A DNA stretch of 64,000 bases from contig NZ_CP047135.1 of NCBI RefSeq assembly GCF_009832905.1, positions 288,001-352,000 of the forward strand, read 5' to 3'. The notes beneath the pieces were generated by a model, which was not told the DNA's origin, did not search any database, and was given only the letters and a program-made list of their open reading frames with translations. This DNA is from Stenotrophomonas sp. 364. Its GTDB lineage: Bacteria > Pseudomonadota > Gammaproteobacteria > Xanthomonadales > Xanthomonadaceae. Each line of letters begins with the position of its first letter. Position 1 is the first letter of the stretch. The position numbers and the translations under genes were made by a program. This document shows, one piece after another, positions 9,301 to 20,552 of this stretch.

Positions 9301-10231
9301 CGATGCCTGGTGGTCGGTGACCCACGCCATGCAGAAGCTGCGCGACAACCCCGACAACGCCGACCAGGAGCGTGCGGTCGCGCGCAACTTCAACGCGCCG
9401 GGCCTGAAGCCGAAGCTCACCTTCGATATCAATGAAGACGTGGCGATGCCGTTCATCAGCACCGGCGCGCGCCCGCGCGTGGCGGTGCTGCGCGAGCAGG
9501 GCGTCAACGGCCAGATTGAAATGGCGAACATCTTCGAACGTGCCGGCTTCACTTCGTTCGACGTGCACATGAGCGACCTGATCGAAGGGCGCGTTGCGCT
9601 GTCCGATTTCACCGGGCTGGTCGCCTGCGGCGGCTTCAGCTACGGCGACGTGCTCGGGGCCGGCCGCGGTTGGGCCACCTCGGTGCTGGAACGCAGCGCA
9701 CTGCGCGATGCCTTCGCCGCGTTCTTCGCGCGCGACGACAGCTTCGCCCTGGGCGTGTGCAACGGCTGCCAGATGATGAGCCAGCTCAAGGACATCATCC
9801 CCGGTGCCGAGCACTGGCCGCAGTTCCGCCGCAACCGCAGCGAGCAGTTCGAAGCGCGCACCGCCCTGCTGGAAGTGGTGGAGTCGCCGTCGATCCTGCT
9901 GCGTGGCATGGCCGGCTCGCGCCTGCCGGTCGCGGTGGCGCATGGCGAAGGCCAGGCGGTGTTCGCCACGGCCGTGGACCAGGCGGCCGCACGCGTCTCG
10001 CTGCGTTACGTGGATGGCGATGGCAACGTGGCCACCCAGTACCCGCTCAACCCGAATGGTTCGCCGGACGGCATTACAGGCCTGACCACCAGCGACGGTC
10101 GCGTCACCATCATGATGCCGCACCCCGAACGCACGCCGCGCGCGCTCAACCTGAGCTGGCGTCCGAGCGAGTGGCAGGGCGATTCGCCGTGGTTGCGGAT
10201 GTTCCGCAACGCACGCGTATGGTGTGGCTGA
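6347..10231 (+). CDS. purL: Phosphoribosylformylglycinamidine synthase PurL
   Basis: ATP- and glutamine-dependent conversion of FGAR to FGAM in purine synthesis; single-chain form of 1294 residues, as in other gammaproteobacteria. The ATG at 6347 ([14 protein letters not shown]) matches the family N-terminus; the open frame upstream does not. Visible are the FGAM synthase linker region ([39 protein letters not shown]), two AIRS-type ATP-binding halves, and a C-terminal class I glutaminase with the nucleophile Cys in [10 protein letters not shown] and the His in [20 protein letters not shown] hexamer at 6306-6311 could be the -10 element, though no good -35 is seen. A terminator follows at 10277. 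Confidence 0.97.
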   Translation: MMVLEGASALSPFRRERLESRLQSLAADLRITGAWHVYFIQTEGDAAPDPAILSRILEAQPALAGQEAGAVSRFVVPRLGTLSPWSSKATELVRGAGQPIRRVERGLRIDLAGWPADAAAQAAVARALHDPMTQSVLDQADQAQALFSAPARGELERIALEDLEAANRRLGLAMAQDEIDYLRQRFGELGRKPSDVELMMFAQANSEHCRHKIFNASWTIDGADQPQSLFRMIKNTHQQTPQHTLSAYSDNAAVVAGLPASRYRPDPASGQYRSEAVVDSAFCIKVETHNHPTAIAPFPGASTGAGGEIRDEGATGRGGKPKAGLTGFSVSHLRIPTLPQPWEAPRALNPRMAPALDIMLDGPLGGAAFNNEFGRPNLLGYFRSFELPEGQGLTRAYDKPIMLAGGLGAIDQNQVEKLTLQPGDAVIVLGGPAMLIGLGGGAASSVASGESAEDLDFASVQRDNPEMERRCQEVIDRCVALGLDNPIRWFHDVGAGGLSNAIPELLHDSGVGGVIDLGKVPADDPSLSPMQLWCNESQERYVLGVPQARLAEFAAICARERCPFAAVGVATAEERLVVAYGATVDNIPADAPIDLPMDVLFGKAPKMHRDTAHPPAPRWPALKTAGLDLHEAGLRVLAHPSVASKNFLVTIGDRSVGGLTAREQMIGPWQLPLANVAITLAGFDTVAGEAMAIGERTPLALLDAAASARMAVGEAITNLCAAPVDALETVKLSANWMAAAGHNGEDALLYDAVRAVGMELCPQLDLSIPVGKDSLSMQAQWHADGQAHKSVSPVSLVISAFAPVADANAQLTPLLDRDTDSELWLIGLGAGKQRLGGSILAQVHADHSDLPAFAGAVPDLDDAQRLRAFFELIRDARQAGLLLAYHDRSDGGAFAALCEMAFASRLGLDITLDAWGDDPFRSLFNEELGAVVQIAKEDRAAFADLVERHALTECAQRIARPTTAPVVRVSLQGESLVEWRWEALFDAWWSVTHAMQKLRDNPDNADQERAVARNFNAPGLKPKLTFDINEDVAMPFISTGARPRVAVLREQGVNGQIEMANIFERAGFTSFDVHMSDLIEGRVALSDFTGLVACGGFSYGDVLGAGRGWATSVLERSALRDAFAAFFARDDSFALGVCNGCQMMSQLKDIIPGAEHWPQFRRNRSEQFEARTALLEVVESPSILLRGMAGSRLPVAVAHGEGQAVFATAVDQAAARVSLRYVDGDGNVATQYPLNPNGSPDGITGLTTSDGRVTIMMPHPERTPRALNLSWRPSEWQGDSPWLRMFRNARVWCG

Positions 10232-10276
10232 TACTGCGCACGTCACTGTTGCTGAAGTGGTGAAAATCGCGTGAAG

Positions 10277-10306
10277 AAACCGCCGGCCCGTCCGGCGGTT
10301 TTCTTT
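10277..10306 (+). terminator. Rho-independent terminator after purL
   Basis: The stem AAACCGCCGG / CCGGCGGTTT is followed by TCTTTT, 46 bases beyond the purL stop. Confidence 0.88.
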
Positions 10307-10463
10307 TGTGTGGCGTGGAAAATGATCGGCAGCAATGAGTTACATCGCGTTACAACGTGAAAACGCGTTATAGCGATTACTCACATCAAACTAACGAAAT
10401 CAGCATGTTTCGCGTCGGTTTTGTGACGCAGATCGCTGTCGGAAGTTTTTCTACGTCAAAGTC

Positions 10464-10492
10464 TTGACGTTGCTGAAACTGTACGTTAACAC
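10464..10492 (+). promoter_or_regulatory. Putative sigma-70 promoter of the trimeric autotransporter gene
   Basis: TTGACG (10464-10469), a 17-base spacer and TAACAC (10487-10492) lie in an unusually AT-rich stretch (about 10310-10500), roughly 190 bases before the start codon. The gap between purL and the adhesin gene (10232-10682) otherwise holds the purL terminator and a long 5' leader in which I see no further named element. Confidence 0.45.
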
Positions 10493-10682
10493 TGCATCCT
10501 CATTTCGAAAGCGTTCAGTTCTGCAGTAACCGCATGGATGGCGAGTCGGCTGTACGTCTGTAGCAAGCCATTCGGCGCAACGCAGTAAATCAAGCGAGTA
10601 CACGCCCCCAGGGGACGTTGGACCACATGGTCCGGCGTTGGCGTCGCTTTGCCTAAAACCAGCCCACTCAGGAGTCGCATCG

Positions 10683-13600
10683 ATGAATCGGATTTATCGC
10701 AAGGTCTGGAACAAAGCACTGGGGCAAATGGTTGTCGCCTCGGAATTGGCCACCGGCCAGTCTGCCGGCGTGGTCATCGACCAGCGACGATCCACCGACA
10801 CGCGCGCCACGTCGGTGCTGTCGGCTGCCATCGCGTTGACACTCGGGTTGGGCATGGCTGGGCTGGCGCCGGCTGCCCTGGCGCAGTCGGTGGAAGTGGG
10901 CGGCAATGCCAACTGCGTTGTGCTCAACAGCAAGATCCTGGACAGCTGCGTGGTCGATGGCAGCGCCAGCGCCACCGGCAGCAACGCGGTGGCCATCGGC
11001 AGCAACAGCACCGCCTCGGCCAGCAACAGCGTTGCGCTCGGTGCAGGCTCCAAGGCCAACCGCGCCAACACGGTATCGGTGGGTGATGCGGGCAAGGAGC
11101 GCCAGGTCACCAACGTGGCTGCCGGTACCGCCGCTACTGATGCGGTGAACAAGGCCCAGCTGGACAAGGTTGCGGTTGCTGCCGAAGGCGCGACCCGCTA
11201 TTTCAAGGCCGATGGTGTTGGCAACGACAGCGATGCGGCCACGATCGACGGTGACGGCGCGCTTGCCGCCGGTGCCGGTGCCACCGCCGAGGGCGACGGC
11301 GCCACCGCCGTGGGGCAGGGCAGCCAGGCGCTGGCCAATGCCACCACGGCCACCGGCAGCCAGGCCATTGCGGCCGGCCTGGGCGCCAGCGCCTTCGGCC
11401 AGAACACGCTGGCCTTCGGCGACGCCAGCACGGCAGTGGGGCAGAGCGCCGCTGCTTTCGGCCTCGGTGACGTCGCGCTCGGTGCACACGCACTGGCCGC
11501 CAGCGAGAACGGTGCAGCCACCGCGATTGGCGGCCTGGCCGAAGCCAGCGCCGACGGTGCCACCGCGATCGGCGGCGGCGCATTGGCCATCGGCGCGGGC
11601 AGCACCTCGCTCGGCCGTGGCGCGGGCAGTGCTGGCGAGGCCTCGGTGGCGGTCGGCGCGTTCAGCGTGGCCGTGGCCGATTTCAGCGCCGCGCTCGGGT
11701 CCAACTCCGCGGCCGTGGCCGTGGGCAGCGTGGCGCTGGGCGCCGGCTCCTACGCCGATCGCATCGACACCGTATCGGTGGGCAACGGCGAAACCGGCCT
11801 GCGCCGCCAGATCACCAACGTGGCCGATGGCAGCGAAGCCAACGATGCAGTGAACAAGTCCCAGCTGGATGCCGTGGGCGCCGTGGCGGCCACCACCAGC
11901 AAGTATTTCCAGGCCACCGGCAGTGACGACAGCGATGCTGGCGCCTATGCCGAGGGCGACAACGCCACCGCGATCGGTGAAGCGTCCAACGCACTCGGCA
12001 GTGGCGCTACCGCGCTCGGCAGTGGCGCCACCGCGGTGGCACAGAACGCCACGGCGGTGGGCTTCAATGCCGTGGCCACCGGCCAGAACAGCGCCGCCTT
12101 CGGCAACAACGCGCAGGCCAACGGCCCGGGCAGCGTGGCGGTCGGTGGCGCGGCGGTGGATGCCGATGGCAACCCGCTGATCACCAACGGCGGCGTGCCG
12201 GTCGATACCGGCGCCACCAGCGCTGGCGTCGGCGGTACCGCCGTGGGTGCCAGTGCGGAAGCGGCGGGCTTTGCCTCCTCGTCCTACGGTGTCGGCGCGT
12301 ACGCCGGCGGCGCGCAGTCGTCGGCCTTCGGCGCGGTGTCCAACGCCATTGGTGACTACTCCACCGCCGTCGGCACGCAGAGCGTGGCCACCGGCAACAG
12401 CAGCACCGCCATCGGCGGGCCGGCCGACCTGCTGCCGGGTCTGGGCTTCTTCGTGCAGACCCAGGCCAGCGGTGAAGCGGCGACCGCCGTGGGCGCCGGC
12501 GCGATCGCCAGCGGCGATTACGCCACCGCCAACGGCACCCTGACCGAAGCGTCGGGCACCGAAGCCACCGCCGTGGGCTACTTCGCTTACGCACCGGGTG
12601 AAGGCGCTACCGCGCTGGGCGCGGAAACCTGGGCCAGCGGCGAACTCAGCACCGCAGTCGGTTTCTATGCCACCGCACGCGGCGCCAACAGCGTTGCGCT
12701 GGGGGCCAATTCCACCGCCACCCGCGCCAACACCGTCTCGGTCGGCGATGTCGGCAACGAACGTCAGATCACCCATGTGGCCGCCGGTACTGAGGCTACC
12801 GACGCGGTCAACAAGGCGCAGCTGGATGGCGTGGCCCAGGTGGCCAACGTCACCGCCAGCCGCTTCAAGGCAAATGGTTCCGATGACAGCGACGTGGGGG
12901 CGTTTGCCGAAGGCGACGGCGCGCTGGCCGCAGGCGAGGCCAGCAATGCGCTGGGCGCCGGTGCGGCCGCACTCGGCAACGGGGCCAACGCGCTGGGCGA
13001 TGACACCGTGGCCGTGGGCCGCAACGTCAGCGCCAATGGCAACGGCAGTGTCGCCATCGGCGGCCTCGGCCAGGCCTATGACGAATTCAACCAGCCGCTG
13101 GTCGATGCCGACGGCAACGCCGTCAAGGTAGGCACCACCGCAGCGCAGGATGCGGTTGCGGTCGGCGCGGGCGCACTGGCCACCGGCGCCACCAGCAACG
13201 CGTTCGGCAGCGGCGCGCAGGCCACCGGCAGCAACAGCCTGGCGGCCGGCTACAAGGCGCGCGCCACCGGCGACTACAGCGTGGCGCAGGGCGACAACGC
13301 CTTCGCCAGCGGCGAGGAAACCACCGCCACCGGCGCCTACGCATGGGCCACCGAAGACGGTGCCACCGCGTTCGGTGCCAGTGCCTGGGCCACCGCGGCC
13401 AACGGCACCGCGGTGGGTCAGTCGGCGTGGGCCAGCGGCAGCGGCTCCACCTCGATCGGCTACAACAGCTGGGCGCGCGGCAGCAGCGCCACCGCGCTGG
13501 GTCGCGGTGCGTTCGGCTACGGCGACAACAGCGTCGCGGTCGGCTTCCAGGCGCTGGGCAACAGCATCAACACCATCGCCATCGGCACCAACGTGGTGGC

Positions 13601-16600
13601 CGGCGGTGAAAGCGCCATCGGCATCGGCGCCGGCAGCAACGCCAGTGCGTCCAATGCGGTGGCACTCGGCGCCGGTTCGGTCGCCGACCGTGCGTACACC
13701 GTATCGGTGGGCAGCAGCACCCGCCAGCGCCAGGTCACCAACGTCGCCGCCGGTACCCAGGGCACCGATGCGGTGAACCTGGACCAGCTCACCGACGCCA
13801 CCGCGCAGTTCCAGGCCAGCGGTGACGGCGTGGCGGTAGCCGGGGGCGAGGAAAGCGTGGCCGCCGGTTCCAACGCGGCCACCGATGGCGACTACGCCAC
13901 CGCCGTGGGCTCGGCCAGCTTCGCCGCTGGCAGCGGCGCCACCGCGCTGGGCAGCGGCGCGTTCGCATTGGCCGACAACGCCAGTGCGGTGGGCTTCAAT
14001 GCACTGGCCAGCGGTGCCAACGCGATCGCCGTGGGCGCCAATGCGCAGGCCAGCGGCGAATACGCCACCGCCACGGGCGCCGAAAGCGAAGCTTCCGGCG
14101 AGCAGAGCACTGCCACCGGCGCGGCCAGCGTCGCGTCCGGTGCGGGCAGCTTTGCCGGCGGTGCGTTGTCCGACGCGGCCGGCGAAGAGTCGGTGGCGCT
14201 GGGCTACTACAGCAGCGCCAGTGGCCAGGGCGCGACCGCCGTGGGCGCCGAGAGCGTGGTCAGCGGCACCTTGTCGGCCGGCTACGGCTTCGGTGCCGAA
14301 GCCACCGCCGGTTACACCACCGCCATCGGCGGGCTGGCCGTGGCCAGTGCCTTCAACGCCACCGCATTGGGCAGCTTCGCCCAGGCCACCGGGTCCAACA
14401 GCGTCGCCGTGGGTGGTGATGCCGAGGCGTCCGGGGCGTACAGCACCGCCACCGGTCAGGGCAGCCTGGCCACCGGTACCAACAGCGTGGCCGTGGGCGG
14501 TTCGCTGTTCGGTCTGCTGGCCACCGAAGCGTCGGGCAACTACTCCACCGCCGTGGGCGGCGGGGCATGGTCGCCGGGCGTGAACAGCACCGCGCTCGGC
14601 AACGCGGCCACCTCCAGTGGTGAGAACAGCGTGGCCCTCGGTGCCGATTCCATCGCCGACCGCGACGACAGTGTGTCGGTCGGCAGTGCCGATGCGCAGC
14701 GCCAGATCACCAACGTCGCTGCCGGTACCGAAGGCACCGATGCGGTCAACCTCGACCAGTTGAACGCGGTGGCTGCCGCAGGCGAAGCCACCAGCAAGTA
14801 CTTCCAGGCCAGTGGCAGCGACAACAGCGATGCCGGTGCGTACGTGGAAGGCGACGATGCCCTGGCCGCCGGTGAAGCGGCCAATGCGATCGGCGACGGT
14901 GCCACCGCACTGGGTGCCGGTGCCAATGCGCTGGCCGCCAGCGCCACGGCAGTGGGCACCAATGCGCTGGCCAGCGCCGACGGTGCCGCCGCACTGGGCA
15001 GCAACGCGCAGGCCACGGGCGAGAACAGCGTGGCGCTGGGCAGCAACGCCAGCGCCAGCGAGATCGGTGCCAGCGCAATTGGCGGTGGGGCCATTGCCAG
15101 CGGCGCCTATGCCACCGCCAACGGCTTCGAGTCGTCGGCCAGTGGCCAGCAGGCCACCGCGACCGGCTTCCGTAGCATCGCCTCGGACGCGGGCGCATCG
15201 GCCTTCGGCAGTTACAGCGAAGCCACCGGGCGCCTGTCCAACGCATTGGGCTACGGCGCGATCGCGTCCAACGCCCTGGCCACGGCCGTGGGTACGTCGG
15301 CCACGGCCTCGGGGACCAGTTCGGTGGCGCTGGGTGAATCCAGCGAAGCGACCGGCGATGAAAGCGTGGCCATCGGTGGCTCGACCTTCTTCGGCCTGCT
15401 GCCGGCCCGTGCCAGCGGCACCGGTGCGGCGGCGTTCGGGGCCGGTGCCTGGGCAACCGACGACTACGCCACCGCGATCGGCTGGAATTCGTGGGCCGAT
15501 GCGGCCAACAGCACCGCGCTCGGCGCCAACGCCATTGCCGAAGGCGTCAACAGTGTCGCGCTGGGCGCCGGTTCGTCGGCCGAGCGTGACAACACGGTCT
15601 CGGTCGGCACGGCCACCGCGCAGCGGCAGATCACCAACGTGGCCGACGGTACCGAAGGCACCGATGCGGTCAACGTCAATCAGTTGAGCGCCGTGGCCGA
15701 GGTGGCCGAGCAGACCAACCGCCAGTTCAAGGCGTCCGGCAGCGGCAACGGCGATGACGTGGGGGCCTATGTCGATGGCGCCTACGCCACCGCCGCCGGT
15801 GAAGCCGCCAATGCGTACGGCACTGGCGCATCGGCCTACGGCAGCGGCGCGCTGGCCTCCGGTCGCAATGCGTCGGCGTCGGGCTTCAACGCCTCGGCCA
15901 CCGCCGATTCGGCCACGGCCATCGGTGGCGCGCTGTACTACGAAGATGCCAACGGCAACGTGCTCCTGGACAAGGCCACCAGTGCCAGCGGCACCGGCGC
16001 CACCGCGCTCGGCGCCGGTGCGCAGGCCACCGGGGTGTTCAGCACCGCCAGCGGTGCCGGGTCCACCTCGGCCGGGTTGCAGTCGGCGGCATTCGGCTAC
16101 AGCGCCGAAGCGGGCAGCGACTACAGCACCGCAGTGGGCGCGTTCAGCGCGGCCAGCGGGGTGCGGACCACCGCGCTCGGCTACGGCGCCGAGGCCAGCG
16201 GCGACTACGCCTCGGCACTGGGCTGGGGCAGCACCGCGTCCGGTGCCTACGCCAACGCCATCGGCTACGCCTCGCAGGCCAGCGGTGCCAACAGCGTCGC
16301 CGCCGGTTCCAATGCCTGGGCCACCGCGGCGCAGACCACCGCGGTTGGCCAGCTGGCGTGGGCCACCTCGGCCGGCTCCACCGCGATCGGCCAGGACAGC
16401 TACGCCTACAGCGGCATCAATGCCACAGCGGTGGGCAAGAGTTCTTCGGCCAGTGGCGCGGGCAGCGTCGCGCTGGGTGCCGGTGCACGCACCAGCGAAG
16501 CCAATGTGGTCTCGGTCGGTGGCGGCAACGGCACCACCGGTCCGGCCACGCGCCGCATCACCAACGTCGGTGCGGCGGTGAACGCCAACGACGCGGTGAA

Positions 16601-18248
16601 CAAGGCCCAGCTGGACAGCGTGGCGGCGACCGCCGATGCCGTCGGCAAGCACTTCAAGGCCAGCGGCACCGGCGTTGCCACCGCCAGCGGCAGCGATGCA
16701 CTCGCCGCCGGTTCGGGCGCTGCCGCCAGTGGCAACCGCAGCAGCGCGCTGGGTGCGGCATCGGTGGCCTCGGCCACGGGTGCCACGGCCATCGGTGCCG
16801 ATGCATCGGCACGCGGTGACAACAGCACCGTGATCGGCCGCTCGGCCTCCACCAACGCCACTAACGGCGTGGCCATCGGCAACGGTGCCTTCGCCAGCAA
16901 CGGCGCCGGCAGCATCGCCATCGGCGCGGGTGCCGGGGTATCCGGCGCCGGTTCGGTGGCACTGGGCGCAGGCGCACGTGCGGTCGAAGCCAACGTGGTT
17001 TCGGTGGGCGGTGGCAACGGCACCGACGGTCCGGCCACGCGCCGCATCGTCAACGTCGCCGCCGGCCGCATCGCCGCCGGTAGCACCGATGCAGTGACCG
17101 GTGGCCAGCTCAACACCACCAACCAGCGCGTGGGCGCTGTGGAAACCCGCGTGGGCGACATCGACGAGCGCATCGGCTCGGTGGAAACCGTGACCGCCAA
17201 CGCGCTCAGCTACGACGACGCCAGCCGCGACAAGGTCACCTTGTCCGGCGTGCAGGGTACGGTGCTGGACAACGTCGGCAGCGGGTCGATCGCCTCCGGC
17301 AGCCGTCAGGCCATCAACGGTGGTCAGCTGTTCCAGTCGCTGTCCGATGCCGCCAGCTTCCTCGGCGGTGGTGCCAGCGTGGGCATGCAGGGCGTGTTCG
17401 TGGCCCCCAACTATGTGATCCAGGGGACGACGTACAACAACGTGGGTGATGCCTTGGGTGCGCTGGACCGCAAGGTCAGCGACCTCGACCAGCGGGTGGC
17501 CGGCAGCAGCACGGCACGCGCACGCAGCGCAGCGGCACCCTCGGCCGATGTGGCCAGTGCGTCGCTGGCCACGGCCGATGAGCGCGTGGCCACCGCCAGC
17601 GTGCAGGGCGCGCCGATGGCCGCCAGTGCGGGCAGCCCGCAGGTAGTCAACGCACCGGCCGCCGCCGCACCGACCGCGGTCAATGCGGTGGTCATGGGCG
17701 AGGGCGCCGTGGCCAGCGGGGCCTCGGCCACCGCGATCGGCCAGGGGGCCACCGCAACGGCGGCCAACTCGGTCGCGCTGGGCCAGGGCTCGGTTGCCGA
17801 TCGTGCCGACACGGTGTCGGTCGGCAGCGTCGGCAACGAACGCCAGGTCGCCAACGTCGCCGCTGGTACGCAGGCCACCGATGCGGTCAACAAGGGTCAG
17901 CTGGACGGCGGCATCGCAACGGCCAACAGCTACACCGACCAGCGCTTCGGCGCGATGGCCGACAGCTTCGACATCTACAAGGGCGAAATCGATCAGCGCC
18001 TGCGCCATCAGGACCGTCGCATCGACCGCCAGGGCGCGATGAGCGCGGCGATGCTCAACATGGCCACCAGCGCCGCCGGCGTGCGCACCCAGAACCGGGT
18101 GGGCGTGGGCGTGGGCTACCAGGGCGGGGAGTCGGCGTTGTCGCTGGGCTACCAGCGTGCGCTCAGCGAACGCGCCACGGTGACCATCGGCGGTGCCTTC
18201 AGCAGCGATGACAGCTCGGTGGGCGTGGGTGCCGGCTTCGGCTGGTAA
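10683..18248 (+). CDS. Giant YadA-type trimeric autotransporter adhesin
   Basis: Type Vc surface adhesin of 2521 residues. The ATG at 10683, behind a clear AGGAG, gives an extended signal peptide region (MNRIYRKVWNKALGQMVVAS) followed by a hydrophobic core and cleavage near ALAQ. The passenger is made of left-handed beta-roll head repeats (AxAxGxxSxAxG) punctuated by nine HIM/neck motifs of the form VSVG...RQITNVAAGT...DAVNKAQL. The C-terminus has a coiled-coil stalk (RFGAMADSFDIYKGEIDQRL) and a roughly 60-residue YadA anchor ending GAGFGW, the four-strand barrel module that trimerises in the outer membrane. Expected roles are attachment and biofilm formation. A GC-rich hairpin without a T-run (about 18262-18285) follows the stop. 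Read-through into the protease gene cannot be excluded. Confidence 0.95.
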   Translation: MNRIYRKVWNKALGQMVVASELATGQSAGVVIDQRRSTDTRATSVLSAAIALTLGLGMAGLAPAALAQSVEVGGNANCVVLNSKILDSCVVDGSASATGSNAVAIGSNSTASASNSVALGAGSKANRANTVSVGDAGKERQVTNVAAGTAATDAVNKAQLDKVAVAAEGATRYFKADGVGNDSDAATIDGDGALAAGAGATAEGDGATAVGQGSQALANATTATGSQAIAAGLGASAFGQNTLAFGDASTAVGQSAAAFGLGDVALGAHALAASENGAATAIGGLAEASADGATAIGGGALAIGAGSTSLGRGAGSAGEASVAVGAFSVAVADFSAALGSNSAAVAVGSVALGAGSYADRIDTVSVGNGETGLRRQITNVADGSEANDAVNKSQLDAVGAVAATTSKYFQATGSDDSDAGAYAEGDNATAIGEASNALGSGATALGSGATAVAQNATAVGFNAVATGQNSAAFGNNAQANGPGSVAVGGAAVDADGNPLITNGGVPVDTGATSAGVGGTAVGASAEAAGFASSSYGVGAYAGGAQSSAFGAVSNAIGDYSTAVGTQSVATGNSSTAIGGPADLLPGLGFFVQTQASGEAATAVGAGAIASGDYATANGTLTEASGTEATAVGYFAYAPGEGATALGAETWASGELSTAVGFYATARGANSVALGANSTATRANTVSVGDVGNERQITHVAAGTEATDAVNKAQLDGVAQVANVTASRFKANGSDDSDVGAFAEGDGALAAGEASNALGAGAAALGNGANALGDDTVAVGRNVSANGNGSVAIGGLGQAYDEFNQPLVDADGNAVKVGTTAAQDAVAVGAGALATGATSNAFGSGAQATGSNSLAAGYKARATGDYSVAQGDNAFASGEETTATGAYAWATEDGATAFGASAWATAANGTAVGQSAWASGSGSTSIGYNSWARGSSATALGRGAFGYGDNSVAVGFQALGNSINTIAIGTNVVAGGESAIGIGAGSNASASNAVALGAGSVADRAYTVSVGSSTRQRQVTNVAAGTQGTDAVNLDQLTDATAQFQASGDGVAVAGGEESVAAGSNAATDGDYATAVGSASFAAGSGATALGSGAFALADNASAVGFNALASGANAIAVGANAQASGEYATATGAESEASGEQSTATGAASVASGAGSFAGGALSDAAGEESVALGYYSSASGQGATAVGAESVVSGTLSAGYGFGAEATAGYTTAIGGLAVASAFNATALGSFAQATGSNSVAVGGDAEASGAYSTATGQGSLATGTNSVAVGGSLFGLLATEASGNYSTAVGGGAWSPGVNSTALGNAATSSGENSVALGADSIADRDDSVSVGSADAQRQITNVAAGTEGTDAVNLDQLNAVAAAGEATSKYFQASGSDNSDAGAYVEGDDALAAGEAANAIGDGATALGAGANALAASATAVGTNALASADGAAALGSNAQATGENSVALGSNASASEIGASAIGGGAIASGAYATANGFESSASGQQATATGFRSIASDAGASAFGSYSEATGRLSNALGYGAIASNALATAVGTSATASGTSSVALGESSEATGDESVAIGGSTFFGLLPARASGTGAAAFGAGAWATDDYATAIGWNSWADAANSTALGANAIAEGVNSVALGAGSSAERDNTVSVGTATAQRQITNVADGTEGTDAVNVNQLSAVAEVAEQTNRQFKASGSGNGDDVGAYVDGAYATAAGEAANAYGTGASAYGSGALASGRNASASGFNASATADSATAIGGALYYEDANGNVLLDKATSASGTGATALGAGAQATGVFSTASGAGSTSAGLQSAAFGYSAEAGSDYSTAVGAFSAASGVRTTALGYGAEASGDYASALGWGSTASGAYANAIGYASQASGANSVAAGSNAWATAAQTTAVGQLAWATSAGSTAIGQDSYAYSGINATAVGKSSSASGAGSVALGAGARTSEANVVSVGGGNGTTGPATRRITNVGAAVNANDAVNKAQLDSVAATADAVGKHFKASGTGVATASGSDALAAGSGAAASGNRSSALGAASVASATGATAIGADASARGDNSTVIGRSASTNATNGVAIGNGAFASNGAGSIAIGAGAGVSGAGSVALGAGARAVEANVVSVGGGNGTDGPATRRIVNVAAGRIAAGSTDAVTGGQLNTTNQRVGAVETRVGDIDERIGSVETVTANALSYDDASRDKVTLSGVQGTVLDNVGSGSIASGSRQAINGGQLFQSLSDAASFLGGGASVGMQGVFVAPNYVIQGTTYNNVGDALGALDRKVSDLDQRVAGSSTARARSAAAPSADVASASLATADERVATASVQGAPMAASAGSPQVVNAPAAAAPTAVNAVVMGEGAVASGASATAIGQGATATAANSVALGQGSVADRADTVSVGSVGNERQVANVAAGTQATDAVNKGQLDGGIATANSYTDQRFGAMADSFDIYKGEIDQRLRHQDRRIDRQGAMSAAMLNMATSAAGVRTQNRVGVGVGYQGGESALSLGYQRALSERATVTIGGAFSSDDSSVGVGAGFGW

Positions 18249-18406
18249 GCAGACGTGGCAAGGCGTGGCCTGGTTGGGCCACGCCGCAAGCAATGCAAGG
18301 CCTGAGGGGGCGGGTCACGGGAACCCTGGCCAGGGCCGGCCAGGGAACTCGCATGGAATGTTGGCCTGAACAGTCGTTTGATCATGACCTTGAAGAGGAT
18401 TTCAAC

Positions 18407-20260
<1,854 letters not shown>

Positions 20261-20276
20261 CGGGTGTGTGGTTGTT

Positions 20277-20313
20277 GGGGAGCCGGTCTTGTGACCGGCT
20301 CCCCATTTTTTTT
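20277..20313 (+). terminator. Rho-independent terminator after the protease gene
   Basis: The stem GGGGAGCCGGTC / GACCGGCTCCCC is followed by ATTTTTTTT, 16 bases after the stop. It separates the protease from the secretion operon. Confidence 0.93.
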
Positions 20314-20330
20314 GGGTGATCATCCGTCGG

Positions 20331-20400
20331 GTAGAGCCACCCCATGGGGGCTGCCGCGCTGATCGTGCACCACGCGCAGCCACCCACGGGGTGGCGCTAC
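20331..20400. repeat. Inverted pair of GTAG REP-like palindromes
   Basis: A plus-strand copy (20331-20354, GTAGAGCCACCCCATGGGGG) faces a minus-strand copy (20377-20400, heads inward to CTAC). Both have GCCACCC-type stems. They fill the gap between the protease terminator and xpsE; otherwise the gap of about 290 bases shows nothing besides the xpsE leader. Confidence 0.75.
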
Positions 20401-20552
20401 CCCCGTGTGGATGCGTTGTCTTTCCCTGGTCGTGTCTGTCGCCATTTACCCGGGCATACGGCGGTCCTGCGGGCTGCGTCGATTTCACATCGCACCGGCA
20501 CGTAAAGCGACCCGCTGAACTGCTAAAGTCACACGGTCGCCAGGAGAGCTTC

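Noticed and set aside
6071..10246. A 1391-codon open frame antisense to purL
   Set aside because: The sense frame is a full PurL; the antisense protein is His/Arg/Gln-rich without any motif, as expected for a shadow.
11000..17000. Short periodic units resembling a CRISPR array
   Set aside because: The periodicity is codon-based and encodes adhesin head repeats; there are no constant direct repeats separated by unique spacers and no cas genes.
10668..18293. A 2541-codon open frame antisense to the adhesin gene
   Set aside because: It mirrors the GC-rich, repeat-built coding strand; low-complexity translation, no start signal and no domain. An artefact of codon bias.
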